Below, in pieces: positions 1 to 6,534 of a stretch of 6,913 nucleotides of DNA. Made by a program: the position numbers and the translations under genes. The notes beneath the pieces are model-generated. The model did no database searches, was not told the origin of the DNA, and was given only the letters and a program-made list of their open reading frames with translations. This DNA is from Betaproteobacteria bacterium (GTDB taxonomy: Bacteria > Pseudomonadota > Gammaproteobacteria > Burkholderiales > Burkholderiaceae). Numbering within the stretch: the first letter of the stretch is position 1; each line of letters starts with the position of its first letter. The DNA is taken from positions 1 through 6,913 of the forward strand of contig JAATGO010000137.1 of the NCBI GenBank assembly GCA_015654605.1, read 5' to 3'.

Positions 1-64
1 CGGCCAATGTCGTTAATGACTTGCACAGGTATAACAAGCCGAGACAGCGCGGCAATGCCATCAT
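1..64. other. Unresolved gene edge left of gluQ
   Basis: This short edge cannot be assigned. On the minus strand an ATG at 64-62 (followed at once by a second ATG) opens a frame that runs to the window edge for 21 codons (MMALPRCLGLLYLC...), and it has an AAGGA ribosome site at 76-72 with 7-base spacing, so it could be the start of a divergent gene with a hydrophobic N-terminus. On the plus strand, frame 1 is open from base 1 to a TAA at 64-66 that overlaps the gluQ ribosome site, which would fit the tail of an upstream operon partner. I recognise neither peptide. The two readings exclude each other as main genes, and the sequence to the left is needed to choose. Confidence 0.25.
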
Positions 65-70
65 AAAGGA
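65..70 (+). promoter_or_regulatory. Ribosome binding site of gluQ
   Basis: AAAGGA lies six bases before the ATG at 77-79 and fixes the gluQ start. The site and the start codon can both pair in a small hairpin (62-79): CAT with ATG and AAGG with CCTT, a three-base loop and one bulged A. The stem is short and AU-rich, so any effect on translation would be modest. Confidence 0.7.
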
Positions 71-76
71 TTCCTT

Positions 77-979
77 ATGCCGATTCCTTATGTGGGTCGC
101 TTTGCACCATCCCCTTCTGGTCCGTTACATATAGGCTCTCTGGTGGCAGCAATGGCCAGTTATCTTGATGCCAAGATGCATCAAGGGAGTTGGCTATTAC
201 GTATAGAATATGTGGACGAGCTACGCAGCGTTCCAGGTGCAGCAGACAATATCATCCAGACCTTACAGACACTTGGGATGGTCGCTGATGACGCCATACT
301 GATACAAAGTCAACGCCAACAGTTCTACCAGGCGGCATGCGAACAACTTGATGGATTAGTCTATCCTTGTGGCTGCACACGGCGAGAAATTGCTGACTCC
401 CATAGTGCAATTGCCGCAGATGGCGCCTCCATTTATCCAGGCACTTGCCGTCCTGGCTTAGCGCCAGGGAAAAAAGGACGAATCTTGCGTCTACGCGTAC
501 CTGATCGAGGCCAGGATAATGAGTACATCCATTTCGAAGATCGCCGACTAGGACACCAAGCGCAGCATCTATCCAGTGCCGTGGGAGACTTCGTGTTACG
601 CCGTGCTGATGGCTATTGGGCCTACCAATTAGCCGTAGTTGTCGACGACGCGGCACAGGGAGTCACACACGTTGTACGCGGTGCAGACTTACTGGAGTCG
701 ACCGCACGACAGATCTATCTGCAACACCTGCTTGGTTACCCACAGCCAACCTATCTGCACCTGCCATTGGTCAACAATGCACTAGGAGAAAAACTGTCCA
801 AGCAAAATGGAGCACAGGCTTTGGACATGACACACCCTCTTTCTGAATTAATGCATGGCGCACAATTTCTGGGTCTGCATATGACGCCGCCAGACAGTGT
901 TGCCAACTTCTGGAAAGAAGCGCTTCCTGCCTGGGAATATTATTGTACACAGCTACGCACTACGACTACCATCAGGTAG
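77..979 (+). CDS. gluQ: Glutamyl-queuosine tRNA(Asp) synthetase
   Basis: This 300-residue protein is a truncated paralogue of glutamyl-tRNA synthetase that activates glutamate and attaches it to the queuosine base at position 34 of tRNA(Asp), a cytoplasmic tRNA modification. Visible marks are the RFAPSPSG motif (residues 8-15), the HIGH-type PLHIGS (16-21), a zinc site formed by C98, C100, Y120 and C124 (YPCGC and YPGTC), WAYQLAVVVDD (181-191), VVRGADLL (199-206) and a KMSKS-type KLSKQN (239-244). The protein ends soon after the catalytic core with no anticodon-binding domain, as is typical of GluQ and unlike GltX. One oddity is RIEY at 42-45, where the family usually reads RIED; the glutamate that contacts the substrate in the family is kept. 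The start has a good ribosome site, and the gene converges on the helicase gene downstream. Confidence 0.95.
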   Translation: MPIPYVGRFAPSPSGPLHIGSLVAAMASYLDAKMHQGSWLLRIEYVDELRSVPGAADNIIQTLQTLGMVADDAILIQSQRQQFYQAACEQLDGLVYPCGCTRREIADSHSAIAADGASIYPGTCRPGLAPGKKGRILRLRVPDRGQDNEYIHFEDRRLGHQAQHLSSAVGDFVLRRADGYWAYQLAVVVDDAAQGVTHVVRGADLLESTARQIYLQHLLGYPQPTYLHLPLVNNALGEKLSKQNGAQALDMTHPLSELMHGAQFLGLHMTPPDSVANFWKEALPAWEYYCTQLRTTTTIR

Positions 980-990
980 AGTGCCTACCT
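974..990 (+). terminator. Small hairpin at end of gluQ
   Basis: AGGTAG and CTACCT form a perfect six-base-pair stem around the loop AGTGC, starting within the gluQ stop codon region, followed on the plus strand by CTTTGATA. It lies in the 37-base gap between two convergent genes and could end gluQ transcription. The stem is short and the T-run weak, and no better terminator is visible for either gene, so this is a tentative call. Confidence 0.3.
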
Positions 991-1016
991 CTTTGATACG
1001 CTAACGATACGGCTTA

Positions 1017-2480
1017 TTAACGTTTGCTTAAACCGCCCAATAATGCTGCAACTTTGTGTTTGGGGGATTTTGTAGCAGATGCCGTGTCATTCTCATTTTG
1101 ATTCACGGATGTTGTCGTACTAGTAGTAGGCTCATAAGGTTTAAGAAACCAAGGATCGATTTTTTCTTTGCGGGGGATAAAACTTGACGAGGTTCCATGC
1201 CCAGTACGCCCATAAGATTGGGTATCACGACGCCCAACAGGAGCATGGCGCTCAGCCTGCTCTCCTCGCTCCGCACGGGCTCGCGGAACAAAGCCGCTCA
1301 GTTCTGCCCGAACAAATTTCATTTTGATCAGCTTTTCAATATCCACCAGCAAACGCTCATCTTTATCGGAATAAAGCGAAATGGCATCGCCCGATGCGCC
1401 AGCACGCCCAGTACGGCCAATCCGGTGCACATAATCTTCTGCGTTATAAGGTAAATCAACGTTAATCACGCAAGGTAACTCGGCGATATCCAAACCACGT
1501 GCAGCAACATCAGTTGCCACCAGAACCTCAATTTTTCCTTGTTTGAACTGTTCTAAAGCTACCATGCGCTCATTCTGCGTCTTGTCGCCATGAATTGCTG
1601 CAGCATTAATTCCCTCATTTACCAGACTACGAGCCAATTTTGATGCCCCAATCTTGGTATTGGAGAAAACGATAACCTGTTTAAGTTGACGTTCGCGAAT
1701 GATATGTGTAACAGCATCGCTCTTGGCTTCTTCATTGATTTTGTAGATCGTCTGTGTCACATGTTCTGCTGTCGCATTACTACGTGCGACCTCGATCGTC
1801 ACAGGATTATTTTGAAAGCTGGCAGCAAGCTTTTTAATTTCTGGAGAAAACGTGGCAGAAAACAGTAGATTTTGTCGCTTCTGTGGCAACAGATTAATAA
1901 TACGTTGCAGATCTGGCAAGAATCCCATGTCCAGCATACGATCCGCCTCATCCATCACAAGAATCTGTGTCTGTGACAAATTGACAGTTTTTTGCTGCAC
2001 ATGATCCAGCAAACGTCCCGGCGTAGCAATCACAATCTCCACACCACTGCGTAATAGTGCTGCTTGCTGCTCCATATCGACACCGCCAAATACAACTGTA
2101 GAACGTAGTGGTGTAAAACGACAATATGCCTTGACATTTTCAGCAACCTGATCAGCCAATTCTCGTGTTGGGGTGAGTATCAAAGCGCGTACTGGATGAC
2201 GCGCAGGAGAAGCACTATTACTGGCATGAGCCAATAATAATTGAATAATTGGCAATGCAAACCCGGCTGTCTTACCTGTGCCCGTTTGCGCCGCCCCCAT
2301 CACATCTCGCCCTTGCAAAACAATGGGTATTGCCTGAGTTTGAATTGGTGTAGGGTGCGTATACCCTTGCTCTTCTAGAGCACGCAGAATTTCCTTCGAC
2401 AGTCCGAAATCTTCGAAACGGGCAGGGGGATTAACAACGGAGGTGATAGGGGTAACAGATTCAGACGTAATGTCAGGCAT
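1017..2480 (-). CDS. rhlE: DEAD-box ATP-dependent RNA helicase, RhlE group
   Basis: This 487-residue cytoplasmic protein is a DEAD-box helicase, which unwinds short RNA duplexes using ATP and in bacteria serves ribosome assembly and RNA decay. All core motifs are present: the Q motif around F22-Q47, AQTGTGK (motif I, 64-70), PTREL (104-108), GG (132-133), TPGR (153-156), DEAD (177-180), SAT (208-210), ARGLD (328-332 region) and HRIGRTGR (352-359). After about residue 395 comes a basic, then Ser/Thr/Asn-rich tail with WFLKPYEP (444-451) and a KVAALLGG end, as in betaproteobacterial RhlE proteins. The ATG is firm at its 5' side because an in-frame TAA sits two codons upstream; the nearest ribosome-site-like sequence, GAGGGA at 2499-2494, is 13 bases away, which is longer than usual. 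The gene is transcribed alone, convergent with gluQ. Confidence 0.93.
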   Translation of the reverse strand: MPDITSESVTPITSVVNPPARFEDFGLSKEILRALEEQGYTHPTPIQTQAIPIVLQGRDVMGAAQTGTGKTAGFALPIIQLLLAHASNSASPARHPVRALILTPTRELADQVAENVKAYCRFTPLRSTVVFGGVDMEQQAALLRSGVEIVIATPGRLLDHVQQKTVNLSQTQILVMDEADRMLDMGFLPDLQRIINLLPQKRQNLLFSATFSPEIKKLAASFQNNPVTIEVARSNATAEHVTQTIYKINEEAKSDAVTHIIRERQLKQVIVFSNTKIGASKLARSLVNEGINAAAIHGDKTQNERMVALEQFKQGKIEVLVATDVAARGLDIAELPCVINVDLPYNAEDYVHRIGRTGRAGASGDAISLYSDKDERLLVDIEKLIKMKFVRAELSGFVPRARAERGEQAERHAPVGRRDTQSYGRTGHGTSSSFIPRKEKIDPWFLKPYEPTTSTTTSVNQNENDTASATKSPKHKVAALLGGLSKR

Positions 2481-2507
2481 GGTTTATTGTGAATCCCTCG
2501 ATCCTGC

Positions 2508-2537
2508 TTTGTACTCCATATAGTCCAATGTGGTCAA
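2508..2537 (-). promoter_or_regulatory. Candidate promoter of rhlE
   Basis: Read on the minus strand, TTGACC (2537-2532) and TACAAA (2513-2508) are 18 bases apart, giving a moderate sigma-70 match and a leader of roughly 20-25 bases before the rhlE ATG. Other TTGACA-like sequences further upstream (2594-2589) lack a -10 at a usable distance. This is a pattern match only. Confidence 0.3.
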
Positions 2538-2623
2538 TTCCCACGCATGGTGTCTATGTATACAGGAAAAAGATTCTATTACTTTCAGTGTCAACGCAGT
2601 AGGCAATATATGAGCGCACTCTC

Positions 2624-2648
2624 AAAAACCTGAGACATCTGTCTCAGG
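2624..2648 (-). terminator. Intrinsic terminator, minus strand
   Basis: The 20-base palindrome CCTGAGACATCTGTCTCAGG (2629-2648) gives, on the minus strand, an eight-base-pair stem (CCTGAGAC with GTCTCAGG) closed by the tetraloop AGAT and followed directly by TTTTT (2628-2624). No T-run follows on the plus strand, so the direction is clear. It lies 165 bases past the stop of the FAH gene and 144 bases before the rhlE ATG, and most simply ends the FAH (or sugar transport plus FAH) transcript, insulating rhlE. Confidence 0.7.
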
Positions 2649-2671
2649 CATCGCTAGCACACAAAAATTTC

Positions 2672-2696
2672 TTATTGGAAATATTTATTCCAATAA
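2672..2696. repeat. AT-rich inverted repeat in the FAH-rhlE gap
   Basis: TTATTGGAA (2672-2680) and TTCCAATAA (2688-2696) are perfect nine-base inverted arms around ATATTTA. On the minus strand the arm is followed after GAAA by TTTTT, so it could be a weak first terminator ahead of the stronger one at 2624-2648; it could also be an operator. Apart from these two structures, I see nothing firm in the 333 bases between 2481 and 2813 except the rhlE promoter candidate. Confidence 0.45.
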
Positions 2697-2813
2697 ATTT
2701 GGTATTGCGACTATTATACGCCTGTCTGTTACCCGGCCTCACGGCAGTTTTGTTACTATGCCTCAGACAAGCTACAATTTGGGACAAAAATAACAACAAT
2801 ACAAGCGAAAGTT

Positions 2814-3506
2814 TCAGACAATACGGACATTCAGGTCAACTAGCCCGTCAACATGACCTAGCAGCTTATCGCCTTTTTTTACAGGGCTCACCCCTTCAGG
2901 AGTCCCGGTATAAATAATATCCCCAGGAAATAACTCTACCAATCCCGATAAAAAGGAAATCGTTTCAGCAACACTCCAGATGACATCAGATAGATCACCG
3001 TCCTGACGCACTTCCCCATTGACTTTCAACGAAATGGCTCCTTTGTCCAGATGCCCAACCTGCGCTACCGGTGTTAAAGGTGCACAAGGAGCAGATTGGT
3101 CAAACCCCTTTGCCATATCCCAGGGGCGCCCCAGTTTTTTAGCTGCATTTTGCAGATCCCGCCGAGTCATATCGAGGCCAACAGCATAACCAAATACCAA
3201 CTCCAGAGCACTGTCCACGGAAATATTCCGTCCGCCCTTTTGCAGTGCAACGACTAACTCAATCTCATGTTGGTAATCATTTGTTTGCGTCGGATAAGCA
3301 ACATCAACCACACCATCACTAGCTGACACAATTGCATCCGCTGGCTTCGTAAAAAAGAATGGCGGTTCCCGATCAGGATCATGCCCCATTTCACGCGCAT
3401 GTGCCGCATAATTGCGTCCGACACAGTAAATGCGTCGGACAGGAAACACAGCCCCTCCTACAACAGGTATCGTGCTCACAGTTGGTACAGGTATGGCGAA
3501 AGTCAT
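2814..3506 (-). CDS. Fumarylacetoacetate hydrolase (FAH) family protein
   Basis: This 230-residue protein is a short, single-domain FAH-family enzyme, a group of metal-dependent hydrolases or decarboxylases that act on acylpyruvate-type compounds such as fumarylpyruvate or acetylpyruvate. The FAH core is complete: IYCVGRNYAAHAREMG (26-41), FFTKPADAIV (51-60), the metal ligands E81 and E83 in HEIEL and D112 in GLDMTRRDLQ, K133 in MAKGFDQSAP, and YTGTPEGV (199-206). The length and opening motif fit the acylpyruvase/fumarylpyruvate hydrolase (NagK-like) subgroup, but substrate cannot be read from sequence. The start is supported by GGAG at 3518-3515, eight bases before the ATG. It lies 88 bases after the sugar permease gene on the same strand and has a promoter candidate of its own, so it may be a separate unit. 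Confidence 0.9.
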   Translation of the reverse strand: MTFAIPVPTVSTIPVVGGAVFPVRRIYCVGRNYAAHAREMGHDPDREPPFFFTKPADAIVSASDGVVDVAYPTQTNDYQHEIELVVALQKGGRNISVDSALELVFGYAVGLDMTRRDLQNAAKKLGRPWDMAKGFDQSAPCAPLTPVAQVGHLDKGAISLKVNGEVRQDGDLSDVIWSVAETISFLSGLVELFPGDIIYTGTPEGVSPVKKGDKLLGHVDGLVDLNVRIV

Positions 3507-3528
3507 CAGGGAATCTCCACTTTGTTAA

Positions 3529-3557
3529 GATATATGTCACAAGCCTAGCAGTGTAAA
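3529..3557 (-). promoter_or_regulatory. Candidate promoter of the FAH gene
   Basis: On the minus strand TTTACA (3557-3552; five of six to the -35 consensus) is followed after 17 bases by TATATC (3534-3529; four of six to the -10). The predicted start of transcription falls about 15-20 bases before the ATG. This would let the hydrolase be made apart from the sugar transport operon. No convincing terminator is seen between the permease stop and this site, so read-through from gguB is also possible. Confidence 0.4.
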
Positions 3558-3594
3558 AGAAAAACACTCTTTTTGCTTAAACATATCCCGTATC

Positions 3595-4797
3595 TTATTT
3601 GCGCTTATAGTAAACATCGCAGAATACAGCCACAAGCAACACCAGACCTTTAATTACCTGTTGATAATCCACACCAATACCCATCAGGGACATCCCATTG
3701 TTCATCACACCCATGATGAAAGCGCCAATCACAGCCCCCATCACCTTACCTACCCCACCAGAAGCAGATGCTCCACCAATAAAGCAAGCAGCAATCACAT
3801 CCAGTTCAAATCCAGCTCCGGCTTTTGGCGTCGCCGTATTTAAACGTGCTGCGAAAATCATCCCTGCCAAAGCTGCCAACATCCCCATGTTCACGAAGGT
3901 ATAAAACGTCACGCGCTCCGTCTTGATGCCAGACAATTTGGCCGCTTTCTCATTACCACCAACGGCGTACACACGTCGCCCCAGGGTCGTGCGCTCAGCG
4001 ATGAAGGCGTACAATATGATTAACGCCAGCATGATGATTAACACATTCGGCATACCTCTATACGTCGCTAAAAGATAACTGATGTAAATAATCGCTATTG
4101 TGAAAATCCCGTTCTTTAGCAAAAAGAATGCATATGGTTCATCTGCCATCCCATAAGAAATCTGTTTATGGCGACTGCGTAACTTTGCACAAGCCAACAC
4201 GATGGCAATACCAATCCCTACTATCAGAGAAAATAGATGAATGTCGTCCATCGCAAACCATTCAGGTATGAAGCCAGAACTGATCATTTGAAACTCAGAG
4301 GGAAATGGTCCCACGGACTGCCCTTGCAATAAAGCTAGAGTCAATCCTTTGAAAACCAACATGCCAGCTAAAGTCACAATGAAGGAAGGAATTTTGAAGA
4401 ATGCAATCCATACCCCTTGAGCAGCACCGATCACAGCCCCTGCCAACAAGCACGTCAGTACAGTGGGAACGACGCCCCAATGAAACTCCACCATCAGCAC
4501 TGCTGCCAAGCCACCAATGAGACCCACCACAGAACCTACAGATAAATCAATGTGTCCTGCAACAATCACCATTAACATACCAAGTGCCATGATAATGATG
4601 TAGCTGTTTTGCAATATCAAATTTGTTAGATTGAGTGGTCGCATCAATGTACCACCTGTCATCATCTGGAAAAATATCATGATCGCAATCAGCGACAATA
4701 GCATCCCATATTCACGCATATTATTTCTGAAGACATTAGCATACCTATTTCCCATTACCATCTTTTGCGTTACCACAGGTTGTGTATGACTATCCAT
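3595..4797 (-). CDS. gguB: Multiple-sugar ABC transporter permease (GguB/MmsB)
   Basis: This 400-residue inner-membrane protein is the permease of a ChvE-GguAB type monosaccharide importer and belongs to the AraH/RbsC/XylH family. About ten hydrophobic segments are visible, roughly at 31-47, 60-80, 86-103, 110-130, 138-158, 187-204, 229-245, 250-266, 297-316, 335-368 and 380-395. Family marks are AGHIDLSVGSVVGL (80-93), the cytoplasmic GRRVYAVGGNEKAAKLSGI (273-291) that docks on the ATPase, FIGGASASGGVG (339-350) and DYQQVIKGLVLL (377-388). The frame is open further upstream to 4893, but that extension lies within the end of gguA and is hydrophilic and unlike the family; the ATG at 4797, one base after the gguA TGA with GGAAAA upstream, gives the usual length. 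Tight spacing implies coupled translation with gguA. Confidence 0.92.
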   Translation of the reverse strand: MDSHTQPVVTQKMVMGNRYANVFRNNMREYGMLLSLIAIMIFFQMMTGGTLMRPLNLTNLILQNSYIIIMALGMLMVIVAGHIDLSVGSVVGLIGGLAAVLMVEFHWGVVPTVLTCLLAGAVIGAAQGVWIAFFKIPSFIVTLAGMLVFKGLTLALLQGQSVGPFPSEFQMISSGFIPEWFAMDDIHLFSLIVGIGIAIVLACAKLRSRHKQISYGMADEPYAFFLLKNGIFTIAIIYISYLLATYRGMPNVLIIMLALIILYAFIAERTTLGRRVYAVGGNEKAAKLSGIKTERVTFYTFVNMGMLAALAGMIFAARLNTATPKAGAGFELDVIAACFIGGASASGGVGKVMGAVIGAFIMGVMNNGMSLMGIGVDYQQVIKGLVLLVAVFCDVYYKRK

Positions 4798-4798
4798 T

Positions 4799-6334
4799 TC
4801 ACATTTTCCATTCTTCATTTTTGACAATAGCTCGCATGATATTTTCTTGCGATGCATCTCCATCCTGAAACTCACCCACAACTTTTCCGTCATTCATGAC
4901 TAAAATTCGGTCACACATGCCTAATAATTCTGACATCTCCGATGAAATTAAAATAATGCATTTCCCCGCTTCAGCAAGCTGACCCATGATGCTATAAATT
5001 TCATACTTGGCACCAACGTCGATACCACGTGTCGGCTCATCCAGAATCAATACATCAGGATTCGAAAATAACCATTTCGCCAAAACAACCTTTTGCTGAT
5101 TACCTCCTGACAAATTCATTACCTTCTGATGCACATTTGCACAACGAATGGAAAGACGCTGAAGATATTCCATCGCAACAGTATCTTCAGCTTGCTCATC
5201 AATCACCAGATGTTTAGAAATCCCAGATAGATTTGCTAAAGTGATATTTTTTGTGAGCCCTTCTTCCAACAAGAGTCCACACGTTTTACGATCTTCTGTC
5301 ACGTAAGCAATGCCATGAGAAATTGCCTTGGGGATAGTAGAAATATCGATTGGTTGACCACGCAAAAGCACATCACCGCTGATATGGCGACCATAGGCAC
5401 CACCAAACAGACTCATGGCTAATTCCGTCCTGCCAGCACCAACCAATCCGGCAAATCCAAGTATTTCGCCACGTCGAACAGTAAAATGAACATCATGAAT
5501 GACACGACGATTAGGGTAGAGCGGGTGATATACCTGCCAATTTCTTACCTCTAATATAGGCTCTCCCACACACCTCTTACGTGCAGGATAACGATCCTCC
5601 ATGGTACGACCAACCATACTCTGGATAATACGATCTTCACTAACAGTCCCATCACCACAATCAAATGTGTCTACCGTTTTCCCATCACGCAATACTGTGA
5701 TCGTATCGGCCACGCGGGCAATTTCATTGAGCTTGTGAGAAATTAATATGGAAGTAATACCTTCATGTTTTAAGCCCAATAGCAAATCAAGCAAAGCCTG
5801 ACTATCCTCTTCACTGAGACTTGCTGTTGGCTCATCTAGAATGAGCAGGCTGACTTCTTTGGCCAATGCTTTGGCAATTTACACCAATTGCTGTTTACCA
5901 ACCCCAATATCTGAAACCAGGGTTGCGGGGGCTTCTTTTAGACCAACTTTTTCCAGTAACTGCTGTGTTTTTCGGTAAGAACCTGCGCGATCAATCACTC
6001 CATAATTATTCTGTTCATTTCCAAGAAAAATATTTTCTGCAATCGATAACATTGGCACTAATGCCAATTCTTGATGGATGATGACAATACCAGAACTTTC
6101 ACTCTCGCCAATATCTTTAAAGTGTTGCTCTTGTCCTTGAAAAAGAACACTCCCAGAATAAGACCCCCATGGATATACGCCACTTAAGATTTTCATCAAG
6201 GTCGATTTTCCAGCGCCATTCTCGCCCATAATAGCGTGAATTTCACCGCTGCGAACCCGCAAATTAACATCATCCAATGCTTTCACACCGGGAAATGTCA
6301 TACCAATGGATCGCATCTCCAGAATAGTGTTCAT
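4799..6334 (-). pseudogene. gguA: Multiple-sugar ABC transporter ATPase (GguA/MmsA), interrupted by stop
   Basis: Read through its internal stop this is a 511-codon double ATPase that powers the ChvE-GguB importer. Domain 1 has GENGAGKST (37-45), the HQEL Q-loop (Q88) and the signature-like DIGVGKQQ (142-149); codon 152 is TAA; the same frame goes on with IAKAL, Walker B LLILDE (163-168) and ISHKL (H200). Domain 2 has the usual degenerate Walker A GLVGAGRTE (296-304), YVTEDRK (about 344-350), LSGGNQQK (408-415) and DVLILDEPTRGID (427-439). Length and motifs match intact XylG/MmsA proteins. The broken pieces would be 151 residues (6334-5879) and, from a TTG at 5866, 355 residues (5866-4799), neither able to form two whole domains. 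No ribosome site precedes that TTG. The sole lesion is the stop, so the gene is newly dead, misread, or read through. Start chosen at ATG 6334, with only a weak GGA upstream. Confidence 0.9.
5879..5881 (-). other. In-frame TAA in gguA
   Basis: The minus strand reads GTG TAA ATT GCC AAA GCA. The family consensus around it is QQLVEIAKAL, so TAA stands where GAA (Glu) is expected: a single G-to-T change at the first codon position. The frame is the same on both sides and no indel is needed. Confidence 0.9.
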
Positions 6335-6534
6335 TTATTATTGTCCAGTTGTAAAAATCCAAGGCATTTGCAAGTATTCATCGCACTTATTTCACTACAT
6401 TTTTTATTATTAGAAGTTGTTATCTGAAAAATGATGGAAGATCAAAATAGCATATTCAAATAAGGAGGATAAAACACAAAGAAGCATGATGTCATTGTTG
6501 CACCATGCTTCTAGAGCATCCTATGTGTTTCTCA
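6335..6534 (-). other. chvE-gguA intergenic leader, no gene
   Basis: This 200-base AT-rich spacer inside the transport operon holds the hairpin described separately and otherwise no gene I can support. On the minus strand it contains CCTCCTT (6467-6461 region), which copies the 16S rRNA anti-Shine-Dalgarno core, and AT-rich runs near 6400 such as TAATAATAAAAAATG, but no -35/-10 pair that I trust. gguA translation starts from a weak ribosome site at its end. Confidence 0.5.
6471..6512 (-). terminator. Intercistronic hairpin between chvE and gguA
   Basis: On the minus strand AGAAGCATGGTG (6512-6501) pairs with CATCATGCTTCT (6491-6480) in a 12-base-pair stem with one G-U pair and a nine-base loop, followed by TTGTGTTTT (6479-6471). 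It begins 22 bases after the chvE stop. It has the shape of a leaky intrinsic terminator or an mRNA 3' end stabiliser, both known between binding-protein genes and their ATPase/permease genes, and would make chvE product more abundant than GguAB. Confidence 0.7.

Noticed and set aside
252..656. 134-codon minus-strand frame inside gluQ
   Set aside because: It is wholly antisense to a clear gluQ coding region, and its Arg-rich, low-complexity make-up is typical of a shadow frame.
2763..2821. Direct repeat TCAGACAA at 2763-2770 and 2814-2821
   Set aside because: Only eight bases, two copies, one of them overlapping the FAH stop codon; chance is the simplest reading.
2675..2917. 80-codon plus-strand frame from a TTG with a hydrophobic stretch
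   Set aside because: It starts inside the AT-rich inverted repeat, has no ribosome site, runs 104 bases into the FAH gene on the other strand and resembles nothing known.
3545..3566. AGTGT-ACACT hairpin between gguB and the FAH gene as terminator
   Set aside because: The five-base-pair stem has a nine-base loop and no T-run after it, so it is too weak to call.
4798..4893. Upstream 32-codon extension of the permease frame
   Set aside because: It overlaps the real end of gguA, is hydrophilic and lacks family likeness; the ATG at 4797 gives a normal 400-residue GguB.
5866..5878. TTG at 5866 as true start of a separate ATPase gene
   Set aside because: It has no ribosome site, and the protein would begin within domain 1 just before Walker B; the frame plainly continues from the part upstream of the stop.
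5879..5881. Recoded stop (selenocysteine, pyrrolysine or altered genetic code)
   Set aside because: The codon is TAA, not TGA or TAG; the other genes in the window use TAA as a normal stop, and the family residue here is Glu.
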